A stretch of 64,000 bases of DNA from Pyxidicoccus xibeiensis (GTDB lineage Bacteria; Myxococcota; Myxococcia; Myxococcales; Myxococcaceae). Below, one piece after another: positions 54,371-62,859 of this stretch. Below the pieces are notes generated by a model. It made no database searches. It saw only the letters and a list, made by a program, of their open reading frames with translations, and was not told where the DNA came from. A program made the translations under genes and the position numbers. Position 1 is the stretch's first letter. Each line of letters opens with the position of its first letter. The stretch covers positions 62,001-126,000 of the forward strand of contig NZ_JAJVKV010000010.1 of NCBI RefSeq assembly GCF_024198175.1, read 5' to 3'.

Positions 54371-54400
54371 GTCTTCCCGGCACCGCTGTCGGGAAGGCGG
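54371..54400 (+). terminator. Hairpin downstream of aglZ (first)
   Basis: CTTCCCG (54373-54379) pairs with CGGGAAG (54390-54396) across a 10-base loop, 32 bases after the aglZ stop. No T tract follows. Confidence 0.5.
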
Positions 54401-54413
54401 CAGGGGAAACGGC

Positions 54414-54452
54414 GCGTCCCCGGACCCTCCTGCGGGAGGACCTCGGGGACGC
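54414..54452 (+). terminator. Hairpin downstream of aglZ (second, long)
   Basis: GCGTCCCCG (54414-54422) pairs with CGGGGACGC (54444-54452), and an inner CCTCC/GGAGG stem closes a short loop. Two hairpins in tandem make an effective stop for aglZ transcription likely. Confidence 0.6.
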
Positions 54453-54543
54453 GGGGTGCCACTGTTGACTTTCGTGCGGAGTCCCCGGTTTCCCGGGGGC
54501 GTGCTGCGCTACCCTGACATCCGTGCCCTACCCGGCGCCGGAG

Positions 54544-54765
54544 TCACAGGGCGGAGCGGGCCTCGCGAACCAGCTCCTTGAAGTGGAGCGAGGCCAGCAC
54601 GGAGCGCAGGGACGCCTCGGCTCCATGGCTCTGCGCCTCGGCCCGGGCATGCAGCCAGCGAGCGCGGAGCGTGCGCACCGCGATGTACGCCAGCAGGACT
54701 GGGAAGCCTCCCGGGAGGAGCACCACCGCCACCGCCATCGCCATCTTCAACCACGCCCACACCAT
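54544..54765 (-). CDS. Small membrane protein, function unknown
   Basis: This 73-residue protein (MVWAWLKMAMAVAVVLLPGG) has one or two hydrophobic segments at its N-terminus (VWAWLKMAMAVAVVLLPGGFPVLLAYIAV) and a basic helical C-terminus (LRARWLHARAEAQSHGAEA). The ATG at 54765 is supported by GAGGT nine bases upstream. It is convergent with aglZ and divergent from the MoxR gene. I do not recognise the family. Confidence 0.6.
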   Translation of the reverse strand: MVWAWLKMAMAVAVVLLPGGFPVLLAYIAVRTLRARWLHARAEAQSHGAEASLRSVLASLHFKELVREARSAL

Positions 54766-54954
54766 GACCGCTGACCTCGCTGCTTCGGAATTGCGGCAGT
54801 CAGATGCAGGAGGCGCGCCAGGGATGCGAAGAAAATTTCCCAGCGTGGTTCCGCAGGGTTGCACGGCAGGGAGGCGAGTTGCCCACGGTGAGGGCGCTGG
54901 AACCCTGGCATTTTTGCCGCAGTCGGCTGGAAGCGGTCGGTTAAGTTTCCAGGC

Positions 54955-55893
54955 GTGAGCACCCCTTCGACGGTTGAGACCCGCTGCTTCACCAGCGTGG
55001 AGGACGCGGAGCAGCGCCTGGAACAGGTGGGCTACCTGTCCTCCCCCGAAATCGCCACGACGGCCTTCCTGGCGGACCGGATGGACAAGCCCATCCTGGT
55101 GGAGGGCCCGGCCGGCGTGGGCAAGACGGAGCTGGCCAAGGCGCTGGCCCAGGCGCTGGGCCGCGAGTTCATCCGGCTCCAGTGCTACGAGGGCCTGGAC
55201 GAGGCCAAGGCCCTCTACGAGTGGGAGTACGCCAAGCAGCTGCTCTACACCCAGCTGCTCAAGGACAAGATTGGCGACATGGTGCAGGGCACCCGCACGC
55301 TGACGGAGGCGGCGGACCGGCTGGCCTCCAGCGACGCGGTGTTCTTCTCCGAGCGCTTCCTCTTGCCCCGCCCGATTCTGCGCGCCCTGCTCTCCGAGCG
55401 CCCCGCCCTGCTGCTGGTGGACGAAATCGACAAGGCGGACCCGGAGTTCGAGGCCTTCCTCCTGGAGGTGCTGTCGGACAACGCCGTCACCATCCCCGAG
55501 CTGGGCACCTTCCGCGCGAAGCACATCCCCCGCGTGGTGCTGACGTCCAACGCCGCGCGCGAGCTGTCGGACGCGCTCAAGCGCCGCTGCCTCCACCTGC
55601 ACATCGACTTCCCGGACCGCGAGCGCGAGCTGCGCATCGTCAAGTCGCGGCTGCCTCACGTGCCCCGCGTGCTGGCCGAGCAGGTGGTGGAGGCCGTGGC
55701 CGCCATCCGCGAGCTCGACTTGAAGAAGGCCCCCTCCATCAGCGAGACGCTCGACTGGGCGCAGAGCCTGGCGCTGCTCAACGCCGAGCAGCTCACCTCC
55801 GACATGGTGGCCGCCACGCTCAACCTCGTCCTCAAGTACGAGGGCGACATCGAGAAGGCGAAGGCGAACCTCCCTCAAATCGCGCAGGCCTGA
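54955..55893 (+). CDS. MoxR-family AAA+ ATPase
   Basis: This 312-residue ATPase has Walker A GPAGVGKTEL near residue 51 and Walker B ALLLVDEIDKADPEFEAF near 155. Sensor 1 (VVLTSNAARELSDAL) and the arginine-finger region (KRRCLHLHIDFPDRERE) are present. MoxR-type ATPases act as chaperones that assemble or activate partner proteins, often VWA proteins. No VWA gene is adjacent, but a patatin phospholipase follows after 29 bases. The start is GTG at 54955, without an obvious ribosome site. It may form an operon with the patatin gene. Confidence 0.92.
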   Translation: MSTPSTVETRCFTSVEDAEQRLEQVGYLSSPEIATTAFLADRMDKPILVEGPAGVGKTELAKALAQALGREFIRLQCYEGLDEAKALYEWEYAKQLLYTQLLKDKIGDMVQGTRTLTEAADRLASSDAVFFSERFLLPRPILRALLSERPALLLVDEIDKADPEFEAFLLEVLSDNAVTIPELGTFRAKHIPRVVLTSNAARELSDALKRRCLHLHIDFPDRERELRIVKSRLPHVPRVLAEQVVEAVAAIRELDLKKAPSISETLDWAQSLALLNAEQLTSDMVAATLNLVLKYEGDIEKAKANLPQIAQA

Positions 55894-55922
55894 GGCGCGG
55901 AGCGCCCCGTGAGCCCCCGCCC

Positions 55923-57338
55923 GTGCTGCTGAAGGAACGCTTCCAGATAAACCGGCCGCTGGAGGAGCTGGAGCTCTCCCTGGTGCGCGCGGCCATGGCG
56001 AACCCGGCCCTCCTCGACTCGCGCGAGGAGGCCATCCTCCGCACCGCGCTGTCCCTCGCGCGCCTCTATAAAGTCCAACACGGAGGGCTCGACGTCGGCG
56101 TGGGCGCCCTGCTGACGCCCTTCCGTGAAGAGGTGGAACGGCGCCTCGCCCCCGTCCTCCGGGGCCCGCGCCCGCCCACCCGGGATCAGCTGGTGCCGCA
56201 CGTGAGGGACTTGCGCGAGCACGCCGCCCAGGCCCGCGACGGGGTGGCGCGGCGGCTGCGCGAGCGCGTGCCGCTGGAGGCGCTGGACCGCGAAATCCGA
56301 AAGAAGGAGCTGGTGCTGGTGGCCGGCGGCGGCGGGGGCACCGCGTTCGTCTACCTGGGGGTGATGAGCCTGCTGGACGAGCACGGCCTGGAGCCGAGGC
56401 TGGTGGCGGGGGCGTCCATGGGCGCCATCCTCGCCATCATGCGCGCGCGGATGGCGCGCTTCGACCCCACGGAGATGATCAACATCGTCCGGGGGCTGTC
56501 CTTCCGGAAGCTCTTCCGCTTCATCTCCACGGAGAGCCGCTACGGCCTGCCCGCGGCGCTGCGGCTGTTCCTGCGCTCGGGGCTGGGGCGCTTCTTCGGC
56601 GCGGGGCCGGAGGGCAGCGGCCTGCGGCTGCGAGACCTGCCCGTGCCCACGCTCATCGCCGTGGGCGGCATCCGCCGCGGCATGCTTCCCCGGCCGCTGG
56701 AGTATTACGAGCGCCTGCTGGGCACCAGCCCGCTGGGCCTGCTCAACCCCGCCGGCGTGGCGCGGCGCATCCAGGCCGCCATGGGCGCCATGGCGGAGCT
56801 GTTCACCCGCCCGGAAATCACCGTCCGCCTCCACCTGGGCGCGGACGACGCCACCAGCGAGTTCGACGCGCTGGACGCCGCGGGCTTCTCCTCCGCGCTG
56901 CCCGGCGTCATCCACTATGACGTGCTGCGTGAGGACCCGCGCATGCACGGCCTGCTGGACGGGCTGATGGCGCAGCACGGCGTGGCGCGCCTCATCGACG
57001 GTGGGCTGGTGGACAACCTGCCGGCGAAGGCGGCCTGGAAGGCGGTGGCCCGGGGACGCATCGGCACGCGCAACGCGTTCATCCTCGGGCTGGACGGCTT
57101 CGCGCCCCGACTGGCCACGCCCTTCTGGCTGCCCCTGCAGCGACTGGCCGCGATGACGGTGGCGCCCAACCTCCCCTACGCGCACCACATCAAGCGCTTC
57201 TCCCGGACGCTGTCCCCCCTGGAAGTGGTGCCCAACGTGGAGCTGGCATCGAAGGCCCTCCAGCTGGGCCGCAAGGCCCTCGCCGAGGACATGCCCTTCC
57301 TCCGCCGCATGCTCACGCCCCTGCCCCCGGTGTTGTGA
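55923..57338 (+). CDS. Patatin-like phospholipase
   Basis: This 471-residue protein has a patatin domain at about 135-400. The oxyanion loop is AGGGGGTAFVYLGVM, the nucleophile Ser is in VAGASMGAILAIM and the catalytic Asp is in LIDGGLVDNLPAK, so the Ser-Asp dyad is complete. The N-terminal 120 residues are a helical extension (LLKERFQINRPLEELELSLV) not seen in short patatins. It probably hydrolyses phospholipids. The GTG at 55923 is the most likely start. It follows the MoxR ATPase by 29 bases and the ATPase may act on it, which is inference. Confidence 0.9.
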   Translation: MLLKERFQINRPLEELELSLVRAAMANPALLDSREEAILRTALSLARLYKVQHGGLDVGVGALLTPFREEVERRLAPVLRGPRPPTRDQLVPHVRDLREHAAQARDGVARRLRERVPLEALDREIRKKELVLVAGGGGGTAFVYLGVMSLLDEHGLEPRLVAGASMGAILAIMRARMARFDPTEMINIVRGLSFRKLFRFISTESRYGLPAALRLFLRSGLGRFFGAGPEGSGLRLRDLPVPTLIAVGGIRRGMLPRPLEYYERLLGTSPLGLLNPAGVARRIQAAMGAMAELFTRPEITVRLHLGADDATSEFDALDAAGFSSALPGVIHYDVLREDPRMHGLLDGLMAQHGVARLIDGGLVDNLPAKAAWKAVARGRIGTRNAFILGLDGFAPRLATPFWLPLQRLAAMTVAPNLPYAHHIKRFSRTLSPLEVVPNVELASKALQLGRKALAEDMPFLRRMLTPLPPVL

Positions 57339-57363
57339 GGCCGCGCGAAACCTGTTTCACGCT

Positions 57364-57393
57364 TTGACCTCATAGGGTCGGGCTGGCTAGAAG
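57364..57393 (+). promoter_or_regulatory. Sigma-70-like promoter of ilvE
   Basis: TTGACC (57364-57369), 18 bases, then TAGAAG (57388-57393), with the ilvE ATG about 48 bases downstream. Confidence 0.45.
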
Positions 57394-57441
57394 GCCCGGG
57401 CAGTCCCATCTTGAACTCCCCCACGTGAAGGGAACCTTCGA

Positions 57442-58389
57442 ATGAGCTCGACCTCGAGTAGCACGTTGCGCGCGGACCAGATCTGGCTCGATGGGAAGAT
57501 GGTGAAGTGGGACGAGGGCCAGGTGCACGTGATGACGCACGCGCTCCACTACGGGCTCGGCGTCTTCGAGGGCATCCGGGCGTACAAGACGCACGACGGC
57601 CGGCTCGCCGTCTTCCGGCTGCGCGAGCACATCCGCCGCCTGCTGGACTCGGCGCACATCATCCAGCTGAAGATGCCCTACTCCGAGGACGAGCTCGTCG
57701 AGGCGTGCCTGGAGCTGCTGCGCCGCCAGAAGACCCTCTTCGCCAACGGCGCCTACCTGCGCCCGGTGGCCTTCATGGGCGACGGCGCCATGGGCCTGGG
57801 CGCGGTGAACCCCACGCGCGTGGCCGTCACCGCCTGGGACTGGGGCGCGTACCTGGGTGACAAGGGCCTCAAGGAGGGCATCCGCGCCAAGGTCAGCTCC
57901 TTCACGCGCATGCACGTCAACGTCAACATGGTGCGCGGCAAGATCACCGGCCAGTACGTCAACTCCATCCTCGCCAAGCGCGAGGTGGTGAACGCGGGCT
58001 ACGACGAGGCCATCCTCCTGGACATCAGCGGCTTCGTGGCCGAGGCGTCCGGCGAGAACATCTTCATGGTGAACAAGAAGGGCATCATCAAGACGCCCCC
58101 CCTGTCCTCGCCCATCCTGGACGGCATCACCCGCGACACGGTGCTCCACCTGCTGCGCGACAGCGGCCGCCAGGTGGAGGAGGTCACCTTCACCCGTGAC
58201 GCCCTCTACATCTGCAACGAGATCTTCTTCACCGGCACCGCCGCGGAAATCACCCCCGTGCGCGAGGTGGACAACCGCACCGTGGGCACCGGCAAGCCCG
58301 GCCCCATCGGCCAGTTCGTGCAGGAGACGTACTTCCGCACCGTGCGCGGCCAGGAGCCCCGCTACGCGGAGTGGCTCACCTACGTCTGA
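57442..58389 (+). CDS. ilvE: Branched-chain amino acid aminotransferase
   Basis: This 315-residue class IV PLP enzyme makes valine, leucine and isoleucine from their keto acids, and runs in reverse in branched-chain degradation, which feeds iso-fatty acid synthesis in myxobacteria. Landmarks are THALHYGLGVFEGIRAYKT near residue 32, the Schiff-base Lys in NSILAKREVVNAGYDEAILL and the PLP-contact EASGENIFMVNKKGI, followed by LDGITRDTVL. An N-terminal extension of about nine Ser/Thr residues is minor. It is followed by a good intrinsic terminator, so it is probably monocistronic. Confidence 0.96.
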   Translation: MSSTSSSTLRADQIWLDGKMVKWDEGQVHVMTHALHYGLGVFEGIRAYKTHDGRLAVFRLREHIRRLLDSAHIIQLKMPYSEDELVEACLELLRRQKTLFANGAYLRPVAFMGDGAMGLGAVNPTRVAVTAWDWGAYLGDKGLKEGIRAKVSSFTRMHVNVNMVRGKITGQYVNSILAKREVVNAGYDEAILLDISGFVAEASGENIFMVNKKGIIKTPPLSSPILDGITRDTVLHLLRDSGRQVEEVTFTRDALYICNEIFFTGTAAEITPVREVDNRTVGTGKPGPIGQFVQETYFRTVRGQEPRYAEWLTYV

Positions 58390-58411
58390 CGTCCATCACC
58401 TGACGCTCCGT

Positions 58412-58449
58412 CCCCCTCCCCCACCCTGTCCGGCGGGAGGGGGCCTTTT
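58412..58449 (+). terminator. Intrinsic terminator after ilvE
   Basis: CCCCCTCCC (58412-58420) pairs with GGGAGGGGG (58435-58443) across a 14-base loop and is followed by CCTTTT. It lies 22 bases after the ilvE stop. Confidence 0.8.
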
Positions 58450-58574
58450 CCGGGTGCGTCCATGTCCGTCCCCCGTCCCCCGTCCCCCTGCCCGGCCCCC
58501 GTGCGGCCTCTGGAGGCCCGGGGTGCCCCCTATCCGTCCCCGCCGTCCGCTGGATGGGCTAGAACACGGGCCTG

Positions 58575-59912
58575 ATGCCTCCCGCCGGGTACGCGTACGA
58601 CGACAATCCGTTCAAGCTCGAGAACCCATCCATCCTCGACATCGCTCCCGCCGAGCCGAAGTCGGTGGAGGAGACGGGGCTGAAGATGGGCCTGCTCGCG
58701 GACATGGGCCTGAAGTACCTGTACTACGCGGGCATGGGCACGGGCATGGGCATCGCGGACGAGATGCGCCTGCCCTGGTCCGGCGTCGTCGAGCACGTGG
58801 TGGACTTCCTCACCACGGAGAAGCTGGTGGACCTGCGCGGCGGCAAGGGCTTCGGCCGCGCCTCCGTGGAGTTCGTCCTCACGGAGAAGGGCCGCGAGTA
58901 CGCGCGCGACGCGCTCACCCGCAACACCTACGTCGGCCCGGCGCCGGTGCCGATTGAGCAGTACAACGCCCTCATCACCAGCCAGACGGAGGAGACGCCC
59001 GTCGTCAGCCAGGAAGATTTGGTGATGGCGCTCAGCCACCTCACCGTCCCCGCCGAGCTGATGGACAAGCTGGGCCCCGCCGTCAACTCCGGCCGCTCGC
59101 TGTTCCTCTACGGCGCGCCCGGCAACGGCAAGACGAGCCTCGCCGAGGCCGTCTCGCACATGTTCGGCGGCGAGGTGTACGTCCCGCACTGCCTCGAAAT
59201 CGGCAATCAGATCATCCAGGTCTACGACCGGCTCATCCACACGCCGGTGCCCCTGGAGCTGGGCCGCGACTCGTCCGGCCGCCGGCAGACCTTCGAGATG
59301 GACAACCGGTGGATGCTCTGCCGCCGGCCCTCCGTCGTCGTGGGCGGCGAGCTGACGCTGCAGACGCTGGACCTCATCTACTCGGAGAGCACCCGCTTCT
59401 ACGAGGCCCCGTTCCAGGTGAAGGCCAACGGCGGCATGCTCCTCATCGACGACTTCGGCCGCCAGAAGGTCCACCCCACCGACCTGCTCAACCGGTGGAT
59501 CGTCCCCCTGGAGAAGCGGGTGGACTTCCTCACCCTGCACACGGGCAAGAAGTTCGAGATTCCCTTCGACCAGCTGCTCGTCTTCTCCACCAACCTGGAC
59601 CCCAAGGAGCTGGTGGACGAGGCCTTCCTGCGCCGCATCAAGTACAAGATTGAGGTCGGCAACCCCGACGAGGAGTCCTACCGGGAGATCTTCCGCCGCG
59701 TCTGCGAGGCGGCGGGCATCCCCTACGTGGACCAGGCCGTCACCTACCTCATCGAGCACTACTACAAGCCGCGGAGCATGGAGCTGCGCTCCTGCCACCC
59801 CAGGGACCTGGTCTCCCTCATCCGGGACGCCGCCCGCTACCGGCAGATTCCCCCGGCGCTCTCCAAGGACCTGCTCGACCAGGCGTGCGAGGTCTTCCTC
59901 GTCAGTATTTAA
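58575..59912 (+). CDS. AAA ATPase with N-terminal winged-helix-like domain
   Basis: This 445-residue protein has a helical or winged-helix N-terminal region (residues 30-125, including GVVEHVVDFLTTEKLVDLRG and the beta wing FGRASVEFVLTEKGREYARD). The ATPase has Walker A LYGAPGNGKTSL near 180 and Walker B GGMLLIDDFGRQ near 295. The C-terminal part (EESYREIFRRVCEAAGI) is the lid domain. Similar ATPases occur next to pilus or secretion genes, but no such genes are near this one. It is a soluble protein of unknown substrate. The ATG at 58575 lacks a clear ribosome site. Confidence 0.88.
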   Translation: MPPAGYAYDDNPFKLENPSILDIAPAEPKSVEETGLKMGLLADMGLKYLYYAGMGTGMGIADEMRLPWSGVVEHVVDFLTTEKLVDLRGGKGFGRASVEFVLTEKGREYARDALTRNTYVGPAPVPIEQYNALITSQTEETPVVSQEDLVMALSHLTVPAELMDKLGPAVNSGRSLFLYGAPGNGKTSLAEAVSHMFGGEVYVPHCLEIGNQIIQVYDRLIHTPVPLELGRDSSGRRQTFEMDNRWMLCRRPSVVVGGELTLQTLDLIYSESTRFYEAPFQVKANGGMLLIDDFGRQKVHPTDLLNRWIVPLEKRVDFLTLHTGKKFEIPFDQLLVFSTNLDPKELVDEAFLRRIKYKIEVGNPDEESYREIFRRVCEAAGIPYVDQAVTYLIEHYYKPRSMELRSCHPRDLVSLIRDAARYRQIPPALSKDLLDQACEVFLVSI

Positions 59913-60029
59913 CGAATTCGTTGTTCCAACCGTGCGGAATTTCTAGAATCCACGCGCCGTTGTACTGCTCGGCCGCATGCCGTGGACTGCCGCCCCGCGC
60001 GGAGCCTCGGCGAGAAGGAGCCGTAGTCC

Positions 60030-60872
60030 GTGAAGGAACGCTACCAGGACATCGACGAGAAGAACGAGGCGCTGCGCGAGTACCTCGACATCTACAAGGA
60101 AAAGCAGCCGGCGCGCGAGTTCCTCGACAGGCTCGAGATGTCGTGGATCTACCACGACGCCGCTCTGGAGGGAGTCGTCTACACCCACCAGGAGCTGATG
60201 GCGGCGCTGTTCCCCGGACGCACCAGCGCGGAAGCCTCCATGATTCCCGTGGTCCTGGAGATACGGAACCACAAGGGCGTCTGCGACTACATCCGCGAAG
60301 AGGCGGCGGGCGCCAAGAAGCAGGCGCAAATCACCCTCACCACCATCAAGCGGATGCACGACCTGTTCCTGGGCAACACGCCCGAGGCACAAACGGAGCG
60401 GGCCCGGATGGAGCGGCGCGAGCGCACGGAGAAGGAGCTCGCCAAGGAGCGTGACAGGTCCGGCTTCCGCAAGGACATGCCGCTGCACCGCACCTACTTC
60501 CACGACATCTCCCAGCCCGCCAAGATTCAGGGCGAGTTGGAGAAGCTGGTGGACTACACGGCCAGCGCCGAGTTCCGCGAGTTCCACCCCATCAAGCAGG
60601 CGGCGACGGTGCAGCACCGCTTCCTGCAGATCTTCCCCTTCACCGAGCACAGCGGGAAGGTGGGGCGCATGTGCAGCAACCTCATCCTGGTGCGCAACGG
60701 CTACATGCCGGCCATCATCCACTCCATCGACCGGCAGCGGTACTACGAGTCCTTCCGCGGCCCCGTCGCGCAGTTCCGCACGGTGCTGATGGATGCCATG
60801 GAGAACTCGCTCGACAACGGCGTGAAGTACTTCAAGGACCTCGCCCGGAAGTACAAGGCCATCAACAACTAG
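60030..60872 (+). CDS. Fic-domain-like protein with degenerate active site
   Basis: This 280-residue protein has the size and layout of a Fic AMP-transferase. At the N-terminus an alpha-inhibitory-like helix reads HDAALEGVVYTHQEL, where E-G is kept but the preceding Ser/Thr is Asp. The Fic motif H-P-F-x-(D/E)-G-N-G-R-x-x-R appears as FPFTEHSGKVGR at about 210. The catalytic His is therefore Phe, the G-N pair is H-S, and the first Arg is Lys, whereas the last Arg is kept. Normal AMPylation chemistry is unlikely. Upstream of the motif it has the usual helices (EFHPIKQAATVQHRFLQI), with a charged insert near 120-150. The start is GTG at 60030, with AAGGAG nine bases upstream. It may be a binding or regulatory remnant, or use different chemistry. 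Confidence 0.78.
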   Translation: MKERYQDIDEKNEALREYLDIYKEKQPAREFLDRLEMSWIYHDAALEGVVYTHQELMAALFPGRTSAEASMIPVVLEIRNHKGVCDYIREEAAGAKKQAQITLTTIKRMHDLFLGNTPEAQTERARMERRERTEKELAKERDRSGFRKDMPLHRTYFHDISQPAKIQGELEKLVDYTASAEFREFHPIKQAATVQHRFLQIFPFTEHSGKVGRMCSNLILVRNGYMPAIIHSIDRQRYYESFRGPVAQFRTVLMDAMENSLDNGVKYFKDLARKYKAINN

Positions 60873-60891
60873 CGGGAGCCTCGCGGTCGCC

Positions 60892-61725
60892 GTGCTCATC
60901 GGAGCTCACGAATCCATCGCCGGAGGCGTGAGCCAGGCCTTCGCCAGGGCGGAGGAGCACGGCGCCCGGGCGCTGCAGATCTTCACCAAGAACGCGCGGG
61001 GCTGGAGCGCGCCCCCGCTGACGGAGGACGAGCGGCTCGCCTTCCGCGCGGAGGCGAAGCGCTCCGGCCTCCCCGTCATCGCCCACGGCAGCTACCTGGT
61101 GAACCTCGCCACCGAGGAGCCCGCCCACCGCGAGCGCTCCATCGACTGCGTCACCGAGGAGCTCACCCGCTGCGAGCGCCTGGGGATTCCCTACCTCGTC
61201 ATGCACCCCGGCACCCACCCGGACGCGGAGCGCGGCCTGACGCTCATCGCCCAGGGCCTGGACGAGGTCCACGCGCGCTGCCCCCGCTTCCGCGCCCGGG
61301 TGTGCCTGGAGGGCACCGCGGGCCAGGGGGCCTCGCTGGGGTGGCGCTTCGAGCACCTGGCGGAGATCCTCTCCCGGGTGGGCCGGGAAGAGCGGCTGGG
61401 GGTGTGCCTGGACACCTGCCACCTCTTCGCGGCCGGCTACGACGTGTCCACCCCACGGGGGTACGAGGCTGTCATGGCCGAGTGCGACAAGGTGGTCGGC
61501 CTGGCCAGGGTGCGCTGCTTCCACCTCAACGACTGCAAAAAACCCCTGGGATGTCGCGTGGATCGGCACGAGGAGCCCGGCAAGGGGGCGATCGGGCTCA
61601 CGGCTTTTCGCTGCCTCGTGAAGGATGCGAGGTTCGTCGACACCATTGGTGTGCTGGAGACACCGTTCCCCGAACGTTATGGGGAGAACATCCGGCTTCT
61701 CGAATCCCTCGGCCGGAGGAAGTAA
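60892..61725 (+). CDS. nfo: Deoxyribonuclease IV (AP endonuclease)
   Basis: This 277-residue endonuclease IV cuts DNA at abasic sites in base excision repair. The trinuclear zinc ligands are all present: His in AHGSYLVNLA and VMHPGTHP, Glu in CLEGTAGQG, Asp and His in LDTCHLFAAGYD, His in CFHLNDCKK, Asp/His in RVDRHEEPGKG and Glu in VLETPFPE. It starts GTG at 60892, 19 bases after the Fic-like gene. It is followed after 12 bases by the DHH phosphoesterase, so these genes probably form an operon. Confidence 0.96.
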   Translation: MLIGAHESIAGGVSQAFARAEEHGARALQIFTKNARGWSAPPLTEDERLAFRAEAKRSGLPVIAHGSYLVNLATEEPAHRERSIDCVTEELTRCERLGIPYLVMHPGTHPDAERGLTLIAQGLDEVHARCPRFRARVCLEGTAGQGASLGWRFEHLAEILSRVGREERLGVCLDTCHLFAAGYDVSTPRGYEAVMAECDKVVGLARVRCFHLNDCKKPLGCRVDRHEEPGKGAIGLTAFRCLVKDARFVDTIGVLETPFPERYGENIRLLESLGRRK

Positions 61726-61737
61726 AGAAGAGCCGCC

Positions 61738-62859
61738 ATGCCCGCGACCCACTCCCTCAACAGCCGCCGCCCCAATGGAAGCACCGGAGGCGAGCTGACG
61801 GAGCCCCCGCTACCCCGACTGGCCGAGCTGCCGGCCCGAGACAAGCTGGAGCGACTCCTGCGTGTGGCCAAGGGCCACAAGAGGGCCCTCATCCTCACGC
61901 ACGACAACCCGGACCCGGACTCCATGGCCGCCGCGGTGGCGCTCGCCCAGCTGCTGGAGCGCCGGGCGGGCATGGAGGCGCACGTCGGCTACGGCGGCAT
62001 CATCGGCCGGGCGGAGAACATCGCCTTCGTGAAGGTGCTGCGGCTGCCCGTCTCGCACGTGTCGCAGCTGGACTTCGACGACTACGACCTCTTCGGCCTG
62101 GTGGACACGCAGCCCAGGGTGGGCAACCACTCGCTGCCGACGAAGCTGACGGCGCACCTCGTGGTGGACCACCACCCGCTGCGCGAGGAGAGCCTGGAGT
62201 CCCCCTTCGCGGACGTGGGCGGTGACTTCGGCGCCACGTCCACCATGCTGGTGGAGTACCTGCGCGCCGCGCGGCTGGAGCCCTCCGTGGAGGTGGCCAC
62301 CGCGCTCTTCTACGGCCTCAAGGCGGACACGCGCGACTTGGGCCGCGAGACGACGCAGACGGACGTGGACAGCTACCTGTGGCTGTTCCCGCGCATGGAC
62401 AAGCAGCTGCTCGCGCAGATTGAGCACCCGGAGCTGCCGGCGCGGTACTTCCAGCTGTACCACACGGCCTTCGAGCGGGCGAAGGTGTACGGCACCGCCA
62501 TCATCACCGACCTGGAGGAGGTCTACTCCCCGGACATGGTGGCGGAGGTGGCCGAGCGGCTGATGTTCCTCGAGGGGACGAAGTGGTCGCTCGCCTTCGG
62601 CACCTACCGCAACCAGCTCTACATGAGCCTGCGGGTGAAGGACCGGCGGATGAACGCGGGCCGCCTCATCCGCGAAATCTTCGAGGACTACGGCGGCTCC
62701 TCGGGCGGCCACGGCAGCATGGCGGGCGCGCGCCTGCCCCTGTCCGGCAAGGCGGCACAGCGCAAGGCGCTCAAGCGCGAGCTGGTGAACCGCTTCAAGG
62801 AAGCCTTCGGCGTCGCGGGCGAGCGCCCGGTGTCGCTGCTGTGCGCGCAGGACACGTGA
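61738..62859 (+). CDS. DHH-family phosphoesterase
   Basis: This 373-residue protein has the DHH motif block of phosphodiesterases: THDNPDPDSMAAAVAL near residue 54, DLFGLVDTQPRVGN, the DHH box VVDHHPLREE near 142, and a C-terminal DHHA1-type domain ending GGHGSMAGARLPL near 330. Family members include NrnA and cyclic-dinucleotide phosphodiesterases. It could degrade nanoRNA (pApA) or cyclic dinucleotides, and a choice cannot be made from sequence. The first 30 residues are a flexible extension. Its TGA overlaps the GTG of the cysteine desulfurase by four bases (GTGA), so the two are co-translated. Confidence 0.92.
   Translation: MPATHSLNSRRPNGSTGGELTEPPLPRLAELPARDKLERLLRVAKGHKRALILTHDNPDPDSMAAAVALAQLLERRAGMEAHVGYGGIIGRAENIAFVKVLRLPVSHVSQLDFDDYDLFGLVDTQPRVGNHSLPTKLTAHLVVDHHPLREESLESPFADVGGDFGATSTMLVEYLRAARLEPSVEVATALFYGLKADTRDLGRETTQTDVDSYLWLFPRMDKQLLAQIEHPELPARYFQLYHTAFERAKVYGTAIITDLEEVYSPDMVAEVAERLMFLEGTKWSLAFGTYRNQLYMSLRVKDRRMNAGRLIREIFEDYGGSSGGHGSMAGARLPLSGKAAQRKALKRELVNRFKEAFGVAGERPVSLLCAQDT

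Noticed and set aside
50103..54383. A very long open frame antisense to aglZ
   Set aside because: It is the expected by-product of strong GC third-position bias in a coiled-coil gene. The translation is a low-complexity Leu/Gly/Arg string with no domain, whereas the plus-strand frame is AglZ.
54955..57338. MoxR-patatin pair considered as an anti-phage defence unit (CBASS-like)
   Set aside because: No CD-NTase, nuclease or other defence gene is adjacent, and patatin and MoxR proteins are common in housekeeping contexts.
60030..60872. Fic-like gene considered as the toxin of a fic-antitoxin pair
   Set aside because: There is no small antitoxin gene next to it, the inhibitory-type helix is within the protein itself, and the catalytic His is absent.
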